Below are positions 1-6,066 of a stretch of DNA of 14,881 bases, piece after piece. Source of the stretch: an uncultured Bacteroidales bacterium (lineage in GTDB: Bacteria > Bacteroidota > Bacteroidia > Bacteroidales > UBA932); assembly GCA_904501835.1 (NCBI GenBank), contig CAJGBW010000040.1:1-14881 (forward strand), written 5' to 3'. How positions within the stretch are numbered: the first letter of the stretch is position 1; each line of letters starts with the position of its first letter. A program made the translations under genes and the position numbers. The notes under the pieces were generated by a model that searched no databases, was not told the DNA's origin, and was given only the letters and a program-made list of their open reading frames with translations.

Positions 1-262
1 GTACGCGTGCGATGTCGCCTGTAACCTGGCTGTACTTCTCACCCATGAATCTCTTGATGGAGAAGACTGTCTTGTGGGGGTTTGTGATTGCCTGACGCTT
101 TGCAGGATTACCTATTTTTCTTTCGCCTCCATCAGTGAATGCCACCACTGAAGGGGTTGTTCTCTGTCCTTCGTTGTTGATGATGACGGCAGGTTCGTTA
201 CCTTCCATCACAGCCACACATGAGTTTGTGGTTCCGAGGTCAATACCAATGATTTTTCCCAT
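1..262 (-). CDS. dnaK: Molecular chaperone DnaK (Hsp70), N-terminal part, cut by window edge
   Basis: DnaK is the cytoplasmic ATP-dependent Hsp70 chaperone that works with DnaJ and GrpE in protein folding and stress recovery. Only the first 87 codons are present. Reading leftward from the ATG at 262, the protein starts MGKIIGIDLGTTNSCVAVM, the phosphate-1 loop of the Hsp70 ATPase domain, and goes on with EGNEPAVIINNEGQRTTPSV and a later NPAKRQA segment, both typical of bacterial DnaK. The rest of the ATPase domain and the substrate-binding domain lie outside the window. The start is certain because the conserved GIDLGTT lies at residues 6-12. The gene is divergent from the pseudouridine synthase gene. 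The upstream region shows no TAnnTTTG box on this strand but does hold a sigma-54-like site and TGNCA repeats. Confidence 0.97.
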   Translation of the reverse strand, partial: MGKIIGIDLGTTNSCVAVMEGNEPAVIINNEGQRTTPSVVAFTDGGERKIGNPAKRQAITNPHKTVFSIKRFMGEKYSQVTGDIARV

Positions 263-364
263 AACTTTATAATTTTATATTTTACTTTATTCTTTTCAGT
301 TGTCGTGATTCCATTCAGGACCGCAGCCCTGCGTGGATATCTTTTTACACGACGTCGGGATAAT

Positions 365-381
365 AACGAAACTTGTGCCAA
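365..381 (-). promoter_or_regulatory. Putative sigma-54-type (-24/-12) promoter of dnaK
   Basis: On the minus strand this reads TTGGCACAAGTTTCGTT. The -24 half, TTGGCAC, is perfect. The -12 half has G but T in place of the usual C (GG, 10 bases, GT instead of GG, 10 bases, GC). Initiation would fall near 355, giving a leader of roughly 90 bases before the dnaK ATG. No TAnnTTTG housekeeping box is visible upstream of dnaK on this strand. The call is inference from the match. The imperfect -12 element and the absence of mapped transcript data keep confidence low. Confidence 0.4.
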
Positions 382-402
382 TGCCCCGGTCGTGAAAATA
401 TA

Positions 403-449
403 TGCCAAAATGTCAGTTTTTCTCTGCCATCATGCCCGGCGTAATGACA
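403..449. promoter_or_regulatory. Cluster of TGNCA elements upstream of dnaK, possible activator or repressor sites
   Basis: TGCCA at 403-407 and TGTCA at 411-415 stand in tandem with a 3-base spacer. Further copies are TGCCA at 425-429 and TGACA at 445-449, and another TGCCA (376-380) overlaps the -24 half of the putative dnaK promoter. TGNCA is its own palindrome, so each copy could be a half-site for a dimeric protein. Their position about 20-70 bases upstream of the -24 element fits upstream activating sites for a sigma-54 enhancer-binding protein. Short motifs recur by chance, and this is inference. Confidence 0.3.
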
Positions 450-456
450 TATTTGC

Positions 457-464
457 TATTTTTG
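457..464 (+). promoter_or_regulatory. Possible Bacteroidetes -7 box (TAnnTTTG) for the RluA-family gene
   Basis: TATTTTTG matches the Bacteroidetes -7 consensus TAnnTTTG and lies about 50 bases before the likely ATG of the pseudouridine synthase. No TTTG or TTG is visible at the expected distance of 17-23 bases upstream, so only half of the promoter is supported. Confidence 0.4.
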
Positions 465-515
465 CACCCGTTGTTGTCACTTTTATGGTGATAACACAAT
501 GTGTGGAACCAAACG

Positions 516-1229
516 ATGCATATGATATACCGCCAGCTCTCAAGCGAGGAATTTTCAGATCTCGCAACAAGAATACTCTATGAGGATAATCATCTTCTTA
601 TCGTGAATAAGAAGGTAGGTGAAATAGTACAAGGAGACAAGACCTCGGACGAACCTATTACAGAGACATATAAGGCATTCATAGCTCAGCGCGATGCAAA
701 GCCCGGGCAGGTGTTTATGGGACTTCCGCATCGTCTGGACCGTCCTGTAAGCGGTATCGTAGTCCTTGCCAAGACCTCCAAGGCGCTCGAACGCCTGAAT
801 GCTATGTTCCGGGATTCGGATGTACATAAATATTATTGGGCTCTGGTATGTGCGCAGCCAAAGCTTGCTGAAGGTCATCTGGAAGATATGATGTGGCGTA
901 ACGAAAAGCAGAACAAGTCGTATATATGCCGTCCCGGTTCGGCACGTAAGGATGCCAAGCTCGCAAAGCTGAATTACAGGCTCATTAAGAATACTGACAG
1001 ATATTCTCTTGTGGAAGTAGAACTCCTTACGGGACGTCATCACCAGATCCGCTGCCAGCTATCCAACCTCGGTTGCCCGATCAAAGGCGATCTCAAGTAC
1101 GGCGCTCCTCGCTCCAATCCTGACGGAGGAATCTCCCTACACGCCCGTCGCATAACCTTCATCCATCCGGTAAAAAAAGAGCCCCTGACTATTGAGGCTC
1201 CTGTGCCGTCTTCCTGGAAAGGAGTATAA
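516..1229 (+). CDS. RluA-family RNA pseudouridine synthase
   Basis: This enzyme family converts specific uridines in rRNA or tRNA to pseudouridine in the cytoplasm. The open frame begins at a GTG at 501. ATG codons follow at 516 and 522, and I chose 516 because GTG is the weaker start and the fold begins later, at ILYEDNHLLIVNK. Near residue 72 (from 516) lies HRLDRPVSG, the family motif whose Asp is catalytic. Near the C-terminus GRHHQIR replaces the more usual GRTHQIR, followed by the typical CPIKGDLKYGA segment. There is no N-terminal S4 domain, so the protein is of the short single-domain kind (about 238 residues). The target RNA site cannot be told from sequence. The gene stands alone, divergent from dnaK, and decayed sequence follows it. 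Fifteen of its 20 Lys codons are AAG. Confidence 0.9.
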   Translation: MHMIYRQLSSEEFSDLATRILYEDNHLLIVNKKVGEIVQGDKTSDEPITETYKAFIAQRDAKPGQVFMGLPHRLDRPVSGIVVLAKTSKALERLNAMFRDSDVHKYYWALVCAQPKLAEGHLEDMMWRNEKQNKSYICRPGSARKDAKLAKLNYRLIKNTDRYSLVEVELLTGRHHQIRCQLSNLGCPIKGDLKYGAPRSNPDGGISLHARRITFIHPVKKEPLTIEAPVPSSWKGV

Positions 1230-1365
1230 GGGGTAGGACCCAATGCGTCAAATCAGTCAAGTATATTTCAACCATCGGCTACAGTATTGACGCAGCCAAC
1301 TGGCAAAACGAACGTGTAACCGGCAATAAACATACACAGGTAACTATGCACCCGCATGGAAAGCA
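1230..1365. other. Gene-poor, decayed stretch between the RluA-family gene and the Abi remnant
   Basis: No convincing gene, RNA or terminator is visible in these 136 bases. All three rightward frames are broken by stops. In the frame of the following ORF a TAA at 1327-1329 ends the upstream reading. The codons after it (1339-1365) already encode NYAPAWKA-like residues that continue the Abi-family homology, so part of a longer gene has been lost here. Confidence 0.5.
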
Positions 1366-1791
1366 ATGGAGTATATGACATTGGGAAACCTGGAAACATT
1401 ATATGATGGACTTCTCTCGGACCAGGATAGAAAAGTCATAAGCTTACATTTTGGTGAACCGGCCACATCGACTTTCAGAACATATATCATGTCCATACGC
1501 GAAGTACGTAATGCCTGTGCTCATGGAAATGTACTTTTCGGCTTGACTCTGTCGAAAGGTATTCGAGCTGGTGCTGCATGTTCTTCTTTTTCCGGTAATT
1601 CCCAGCAGAATTTCAGCGGAACATTACGTGTCATTGATTACCTCCTGAGAAGAATATCTATAAATCGTGCTAACGATATGTGGAATGAAATATACGCTGC
1701 AGCACGGCTTCTATATTCAAAAGCGCCATCACTAAAAACTCTTATAGAAACACAAACTGGCATAGTTTTACCAGTAAGTTTATCCAAATAA
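1366..1791 (+). CDS. C-terminal remnant of an Abi-family (AbiD/AbiF-like, HEPN) abortive-infection protein
   Basis: The 141-residue product resembles the C-terminal part of Abi_2-type proteins (AbiD/AbiF), which are phage-resistance proteins in the HEPN superfamily and usually near 300 residues. Visible marks are WKAMEYMTLGNLETLY at the start and IREVRNACAHGNVLF at residues 44-58. The latter holds R48-x4-H53, the R-x4-6-H pattern of HEPN ribonucleases. The first part of the WKAMEYMTLG block lies before the ATG at 1366 (codons from about 1339), and an in-frame TAA sits at 1327. The ORF therefore does not start where the family does and has lost its N-terminal half. No partner gene, toxin-antitoxin mate or mobile element flanks it. 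It is most likely a non-functional relic; expression of the short form cannot be excluded. Family assignment rests on recalled motifs, not on a search. Confidence 0.6.
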   Translation: MEYMTLGNLETLYDGLLSDQDRKVISLHFGEPATSTFRTYIMSIREVRNACAHGNVLFGLTLSKGIRAGAACSSFSGNSQQNFSGTLRVIDYLLRRISINRANDMWNEIYAAARLLYSKAPSLKTLIETQTGIVLPVSLSK

Positions 1792-1793
1792 AA

Positions 1794-1823
1794 TTGTGCA
1801 TTGATAAAAAAGTTGTATCTTTG
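1794..1823 (+). promoter_or_regulatory. Bacteroidetes housekeeping promoter of the small RNA candidate
   Basis: TTG at 1794-1796 and TATCTTTG at 1816-1823 (TAnnTTTG) are 19 bases apart, matching the Bacteroidetes -33/-7 consensus. Initiation is expected a few bases downstream, near 1828-1831. No ORF with a start follows before the terminator at 1888-1924, so the promoter appears to serve a short non-coding transcript. It begins 3 bases after the stop of the Abi remnant. Confidence 0.7.
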
Positions 1824-1828
1824 CCGAA

Positions 1829-1924
1829 AATAATAGTGTATCTGGGAGGCCCCGTAGCACCCAGCTGCACTCTAAACAAGATCAAATCGAGTTCCAGCTG
1901 CTTGCAACTGGAACTCGTCTTTTT
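1829..1924 (+). ncRNA. Candidate small RNA of about 96 nt
   Basis: A consensus promoter (1794-1823) and a strong intrinsic terminator (1888-1924) enclose only about 96 bases with no credible ORF. The 5' half folds into a hairpin at 1835-1871. AGTGTA pairs with TGCACT (one G-U pair), a single T/C mismatch follows, then CTGGG pairs with CCCAG. The 13-base loop is AGGCCCCGTAGCA and could be a base-pairing seed. A single-stranded linker (1872-1887) leads to the terminator stem. I do not recognise the family. It lacks the conserved GGAAGGAAGCAGC-type apical loop of SRP RNA and the long bubble of 6S RNA. It runs head-on toward the 3' end of rnfA. The 5' end is estimated from the promoter. Confidence 0.6.
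1888..1924 (+). terminator. Intrinsic terminator of the small RNA, possibly shared with the rnf operon
   Basis: CGAGTTCCAG (1888-1897) pairs perfectly with CTGGAACTCG (1908-1917) around a 10-base loop, followed by GTC and TTTTT (1920-1924). On the minus strand the same stem stands about 24 bases after the rnfA stop and is followed by a weaker ATTTGATCTTGTTT stretch. It may therefore end both convergent transcripts, but it is better built for the plus strand. Confidence 0.8.
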
Positions 1925-1941
1925 ATTGCCTATTTTTACCC

Positions 1942-2544
1942 CTAATACACCATGCCGCTGAAGCCCATGAAGGCAAGGGCGAGAAGGCCGGCGGTAATCA
2001 AAGCGATGGGAACGCCACGGAACGCAGCAGGAATCTGGTTCATAGAGAGGTGTTCACGCAAACCCGCAAACAAAATCATCGCAAGACCATAACCCAGAGA
2101 GGTAGCGAAAGCATAGACCGTCGCCTCTGCCAGATTAAAAAGATGCGGCTGACCGCCAAAGAAAGAAAACTCCTTGGTTACCACATTGAGCGCCACACCC
2201 AGCACCGCACAGTTGGTCGTAATCAAAGGCAAGAAAATACCCAACGCACGATAGAGAGAAGGACTGATCTTCTTCAAAACAATCTCGACCATCTGCACCA
2301 AAGCAGCAATCACCAAAATGAAGACAATGGTCTGCAAATAGGTAATCTGAAAAAGAATCAACAATTTATTGAGCAGGAAAGTCACCACCGTTGCCAAAGT
2401 AATCACAAAGCAAACAGCCCCACTCATACCCACCGCCGTGCTCAACTTATTGGAAACACCCAAGAAAGGGCAAATACCCAAGAACTGGCTGAGCAGGATA
2501 TTATTGACAAAAATAGCCGATATGATAATAAAGATAAATTCCAT
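1942..2544 (-). CDS. rnfA: Rnf electron transport complex subunit RnfA
   Basis: RnfA (RsxA) is an integral membrane subunit of the Rnf complex, which passes electrons between ferredoxin and NAD+ and moves Na+ or H+ across the inner membrane. The 200-residue product is almost wholly hydrophobic with about six membrane segments and starts MEFIFIIISAIFVNNILLSQ. It has C25 in FLGICPFLGV and C112 in ITTNCAVLG. These two Cys match the pair that, with their counterparts in RnfE, hold an intramembrane [2Fe-2S] centre in the related NqrD/NqrE proteins. It is the last gene of the operon, starting 2 bases after the rnfE stop. The only terminator-like element downstream is the hairpin of the convergent small RNA. 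Confidence 0.96.
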   Translation of the reverse strand: MEFIFIIISAIFVNNILLSQFLGICPFLGVSNKLSTAVGMSGAVCFVITLATVVTFLLNKLLILFQITYLQTIVFILVIAALVQMVEIVLKKISPSLYRALGIFLPLITTNCAVLGVALNVVTKEFSFFGGQPHLFNLAEATVYAFATSLGYGLAMILFAGLREHLSMNQIPAAFRGVPIALITAGLLALAFMGFSGMVY

Positions 2545-2546
2545 AA

Positions 2547-3128
2547 CTATTTTGAGATTTTCTTAAAAAGCACCAACAAATAAGCCAACACAATGAACGC
2601 ACCCGGAGCCAGCACAAAGGCCAGAATCGAATAATCCGCCGGAATCAAACGGAAACCGAAAAGACAACCGCTACCCAAGAGCTCACGAACGACACCCAAG
2701 AGCGTCAAAGCAAGAGTAAAACCAAGACCGATACCCAGACCGTCACAAGCCGAATCCAAGATGCCGTTCTTATTGGCAAAGGCTTCCGCGCGGCCCAAGA
2801 TAATACAGTTCACTACAATCAGCGGGATAAAAAGTCCCAAGGTCTCATAAATAGCCGGAACATAAGCCTGCATCAAAAGTTGCAGAAGCGTCACAAAAGT
2901 CGCAATCACCACGATGTATGAAGGGATACGGACCTTGTCAGGAATAAAACGCGCGATGGCAGAAATAGTAATGTTGGAAAGAATGAGCACCGCCATCGTT
3001 GCCAACCCCATGCTCATGCCATTGATGGCAGAAGTCGTGGTTGCCAAAGTAGGACACATACCCAACAATAGAACAAAAGTAGGATTTTCCTTGAAAATAC
3101 CCTTGAGGATGATCTGAAATTTATTCAT
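2547..3128 (-). CDS. rnfE: Rnf electron transport complex subunit RnfE
   Basis: RnfE (RsxE) is the membrane partner and paralogue of RnfA in the Rnf complex. The 193-residue protein starts MNKFQIILKGIFKENPTFVL and carries C25 in LLGMCPTLA and C108 in IVVNCIILGRAEAF, the family-typical positions for the intramembrane iron-sulfur centre shared with RnfA. About six membrane segments are visible. Its ATG overlaps the end of rnfG by 8 bases and its stop is 2 bases before rnfA, which indicates translational coupling within one operon. Length is close to the usual size for RnfE of Bacteroidetes, slightly shorter than in enterobacteria. Confidence 0.96.
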   Translation of the reverse strand: MNKFQIILKGIFKENPTFVLLLGMCPTLATTTSAINGMSMGLATMAVLILSNITISAIARFIPDKVRIPSYIVVIATFVTLLQLLMQAYVPAIYETLGLFIPLIVVNCIILGRAEAFANKNGILDSACDGLGIGLGFTLALTLLGVVRELLGSGCLFGFRLIPADYSILAFVLAPGAFIVLAYLLVLFKKISK

Positions 3129-3690
3129 GGCATTGTCCTCCCTTTATATGTTGAATCAACTTATACGCATTGGAAACCGCCTGTACATAAGCACGTGAGG
3201 TAATGGTAGAAGCCGTAATAGCATCAATTTCTCCCCCATCTTTGGTAACGGCCAAAGAGCGAATAGCCGGATCAAACTTCTCAAATTGGCTCTGAAAATC
3301 CGTTTCGGTACATTTAGCACCCAAACCAGGCGTCTCGTTCATCGCCAAAACCGAGGTATTCCACACAACTCCTTGTGCATCAAAGCCCACCATCAATTCC
3401 AATGGACCGCCAAAGCCCATAGCAGAAGAGACCACGGCATAACCGACCACCGTCGTATCAGACAAAGCCTTATAACAATGGTAATTTTGTCCTTCATACT
3501 CGATTTCAGACTCACTCACCTGTTCAAAATCAGGCATCACCTTTTTGAGTGCATCCAGCGTTTTCTTCTCCTGGGCTGCCGCAATCGGCTCTTGCGTCAG
3601 CTGATTGACAAAAGCCAGCAAAGCGGAACACACCAAGCCAATCACCATCAGACACAAGGTCATATTCTTAAAATTAGAACGTACCGCCAT
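3121..3690 (-). CDS. rnfG: Rnf electron transport complex subunit RnfG (FMN-binding)
   Basis: RnfG carries a covalently bound FMN on the periplasmic side and relays electrons within the Rnf complex. The 189-residue protein has one N-terminal membrane anchor (about residues 9-29), then an FMN-binding domain with ETPGLGAK at 119-126. The attachment site reads DAITASTITS at 156-165. The Thr that normally takes the FMN phosphate is kept (T162), as is the leading Asp (D156). The surrounding SGAT is relaxed to TAST. The ApbE flavin transferase that would load it is not in the window. The gene starts 1 base after the rnfD stop and overlaps rnfE by 8 bases. Confidence 0.95.
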   Translation of the reverse strand: MAVRSNFKNMTLCLMVIGLVCSALLAFVNQLTQEPIAAAQEKKTLDALKKVMPDFEQVSESEIEYEGQNYHCYKALSDTTVVGYAVVSSAMGFGGPLELMVGFDAQGVVWNTSVLAMNETPGLGAKCTETDFQSQFEKFDPAIRSLAVTKDGGEIDAITASTITSRAYVQAVSNAYKLIQHIKGGQCHE

Positions 3691-3691
3691 C

Positions 3692-4693
3692 TTATTTCCT
3701 CCCGTATTTAGTTTGGTGACACATCTTGTTAATCAAGGGCACACAAGCATTCATCAACAGAATGGCAAAGCTCATTCCCTCGGGATAGGCTCCAAAATAA
3801 CGAATCAACATGGTCTGAAGACCGATGCCGAATCCATAAATAATACAACCGTTTCGTGTCATAGGACTGGTCACATAATCGGTAGCCATAAAGATAGAAC
3901 CCATCAGCACACCGCCCGTAAGCATATTGAACATAGGATCGGTATAAGAGGAAGGATTCATCATGGAGAAAATCATACTGATACCGATGATGGTCGTCCA
4001 TATCGCCAAAGTAGTATAAGGTTTAATCACCTTACGCACAAGCAAATAGGCAAATCCGAGCAAGAGCGCTGCGGCACTGATTTCTCCTACGCTGCCCCCC
4101 ATATTGACAAAGAGCATTTGGGCGTATGAGAAATTATGCTCGCTGAAAATCTGCTCCAGACTCTGTCCGGAACGCAATCCCTCACTCACCAAGCCCAAAG
4201 GAGTCGCACCGCTGACCGCATCAACCGAAGAAAAGCCCCAAGCCTGCGACAACGAAGCCGGAGCGGTCCATTGAGTCATTTGAGACGGGAAAGAGACCAA
4301 AAGGAACACACGGGCAGCAATGGCCGGGTTGAAGATATTTTGTCCCAGACCGCCAAATGTCATTTTCACCACAGCAATGGCAAATACAGAGCCGATGACT
4401 GCCACCCACCAAGGACAACTTGCCGGCAGGTTGAGCGCCAACAAGACCGCTGTCACCGCAGCAGAGCCGTCAGACAAGGTGCAGGATTTTTTCAACAAAA
4501 AACGGGTTATAAGATATTCCGTCAATAGACAGGACACCACACAAGAAGTCAATAGCAACAACTCCGCCCATCCATAAAAGATAAGGGACACGAGGGTTGC
4601 GGGAGCCAGCGCAATCAAAACATCCCGCATAATAGAACGGGTGGACGAAGGCGCATGCAAGTGAGGTGCAGGAGAAACAACTAATTGTGACAT
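3692..4693 (-). CDS. rnfD: Rnf electron transport complex subunit RnfD
   Basis: RnfD is a polytopic inner-membrane subunit that holds covalent FMN and is thought to take part in ion translocation; it is related to NqrB. The 333-residue product has about nine or ten hydrophobic segments. DGSAAVTAVLLALNLP lies at 75-90 and GGLGQNIFNPA at 114-124. The flavin attachment motif SGAT is at 161-164 (in DAVSGATPLG), with T164 the expected FMN-bearing residue, and MATDYVTSPMT-type residues come near the C-terminal third. It starts 2 bases after the rnfC stop and ends 1 base before rnfG. All family marks are intact. Confidence 0.96.
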   Translation of the reverse strand: MSQLVVSPAPHLHAPSSTRSIMRDVLIALAPATLVSLIFYGWAELLLLTSCVVSCLLTEYLITRFLLKKSCTLSDGSAAVTAVLLALNLPASCPWWVAVIGSVFAIAVVKMTFGGLGQNIFNPAIAARVFLLVSFPSQMTQWTAPASLSQAWGFSSVDAVSGATPLGLVSEGLRSGQSLEQIFSEHNFSYAQMLFVNMGGSVGEISAAALLLGFAYLLVRKVIKPYTTLAIWTTIIGISMIFSMMNPSSYTDPMFNMLTGGVLMGSIFMATDYVTSPMTRNGCIIYGFGIGLQTMLIRYFGAYPEGMSFAILLMNACVPLINKMCHQTKYGRK

Positions 4694-4695
4694 AA

Positions 4696-6066
4696 CTACT
4701 CTCTCGGTCTGGATTTAATAATTTTCATAACATCGGCTTTAGCACCGCGGATAATATCCAAAAGCGGAATATAGGCCGGACAGGAATAGAGACAACAACC
4801 ACACTCTATACAATCCTGGATAGCATTTTCTTCCAATGCAGCGTAATCCGAAACATCTGCCAATTTCTTCAACAGATAAGGTTCCAAGCCCATAGGACAG
4901 GCATCCAGACAACGTCCGCAACGAATACATGCACTCTCGCTTTTGCGACGGGTCTGCTCCTCCGTCAGGAAAAGTACGGCAGAGGTTCCTTTTTGGGTGG
5001 TCGCATCAAGATTGGCAATGGCTTTACCCATCATAGGACCGCCACTGATGACTTTAACGGCCCCTTCAGGCATTCCGCCGGCACATTCGATAATATGACG
5101 ATAAGGAATACCGATACGATATTGGTAATTGTGCTGACAACTTTCGGGGAGGCAATCTCCCGTTACGCTCAACACATTAGAAATCAAAGGTTTATTCTTC
5201 TGAACAGCCTCATAGACAGCCAAGGCGGTACCAACATTCTGTACCACGGCACCGGCATCAATCGGCAAGCCCATCGAAGGAACCTGACGGCCGGTTACCG
5301 CATCAATCAACTGCTTTTCACCACCCTGGGGATATTTTTTCAGCAAAGGACGGATTTCAATTCCCTGATAAGCTTCGCCCAAGGTCTGCAAAGCCGACAA
5401 AGACTCATTCAGACTCTCGATGGCGCGCGGCTTGTTATCCTCAACGCCAATCACACACTGCTTTACACCCAAGACCTTTTTCATCAGAGCGACACCCACC
5501 AGAATCTCACTACTCCTTTCCAACATAATACGATAGTCGCTGGTCAGATAGGGTTCACACTCGGAGCCATTGATAATCAGGATATCAGCGGTCTTACCCG
5601 GAGGCGGACACAATTTAACGTGGGTGGGGAATGTTGCACCGCCCAAACCTACCACGCCAGCAGCCTTGATGCGTTCCACAATCACGGCATTGTCTTCCGG
5701 CAAGGTGCTGACAAGTTCGGAACTCAAATCAATGCCTTCCGCCCACTCATCGCCTTCCACCTCTATTTCTATGTGATTGACTTTGTTTCCGGCCAAATCA
5801 GGACGAGGACCTATGCTTTTCACTGTTCCACTGACAGGAGAATGGACAAAGGCGGAAATAAAACCGGTAGGCTGCGCAATCACCTGGCCGACCTTGACAC
5901 TATCTCCCACTGCCACAATCGGAGTAGCAGGAGCGCCCAAATGTTGAGCCATAGACACATAGACCTTCTCGGGAAGAGGCAAGACTTCTATTGCACAATC
6001 CTTGGAAAGTTTGCAATCAGCGGGATGAATACCACCAATCGTAAAAGTATTTCTAATTTGTGCCAT
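4696..6066 (-). CDS. rnfC: Rnf electron transport complex subunit RnfC
   Basis: RnfC is the peripheral cytoplasmic subunit that binds FMN and NAD(H) and exchanges electrons with nicotinamide. The 456-residue protein has an N-terminal barrel-like part (HSPVSGTVKSIGPR near 75-88), then GLGGATFPTHVK at 140-151 and NGSECEPYLTSDYR at 166-179, the nucleotide- and flavin-binding signatures shared with NuoF-type subunits. Two [4Fe-4S] motifs follow, with Cys at 380, 383, 386, 390 and at 419, 422, 425, 429. It lacks the long Ala-rich C-terminal extension of the E. coli RsxC and is of the compact form. Its start overlaps the end of rnfB by 14 bases. Confidence 0.97.
   Translation of the reverse strand: MAQIRNTFTIGGIHPADCKLSKDCAIEVLPLPEKVYVSMAQHLGAPATPIVAVGDSVKVGQVIAQPTGFISAFVHSPVSGTVKSIGPRPDLAGNKVNHIEIEVEGDEWAEGIDLSSELVSTLPEDNAVIVERIKAAGVVGLGGATFPTHVKLCPPPGKTADILIINGSECEPYLTSDYRIMLERSSEILVGVALMKKVLGVKQCVIGVEDNKPRAIESLNESLSALQTLGEAYQGIEIRPLLKKYPQGGEKQLIDAVTGRQVPSMGLPIDAGAVVQNVGTALAVYEAVQKNKPLISNVLSVTGDCLPESCQHNYQYRIGIPYRHIIECAGGMPEGAVKVISGGPMMGKAIANLDATTQKGTSAVLFLTEEQTRRKSESACIRCGRCLDACPMGLEPYLLKKLADVSDYAALEENAIQDCIECGCCLYSCPAYIPLLDIIRGAKADVMKIIKSRPRE

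Noticed and set aside
555..1043. Leftward ORF of 162 codons
   Set aside because: It is antisense to the RluA-family gene, whose catalytic HRLD and GRHHQIR motifs are clear. No recognisable protein family.
1..1260. A change of codon use suggesting a chimeric contig
   Set aside because: The RluA-family gene prefers AAG for Lys (15 of 20), but rnfE and other minus-strand genes use both codons freely. The shift is too weak to support a junction.
1835..1917. The two stems as parts of a repeat or CRISPR array
   Set aside because: The hairpins differ in sequence and there is no regular repeat-spacer pattern.
1829..1924. Small RNA as SRP RNA (4.5S) or 6S RNA
   Set aside because: The conserved SRP apical loop and a long central bubble are absent. 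The two-hairpin layout fits neither.
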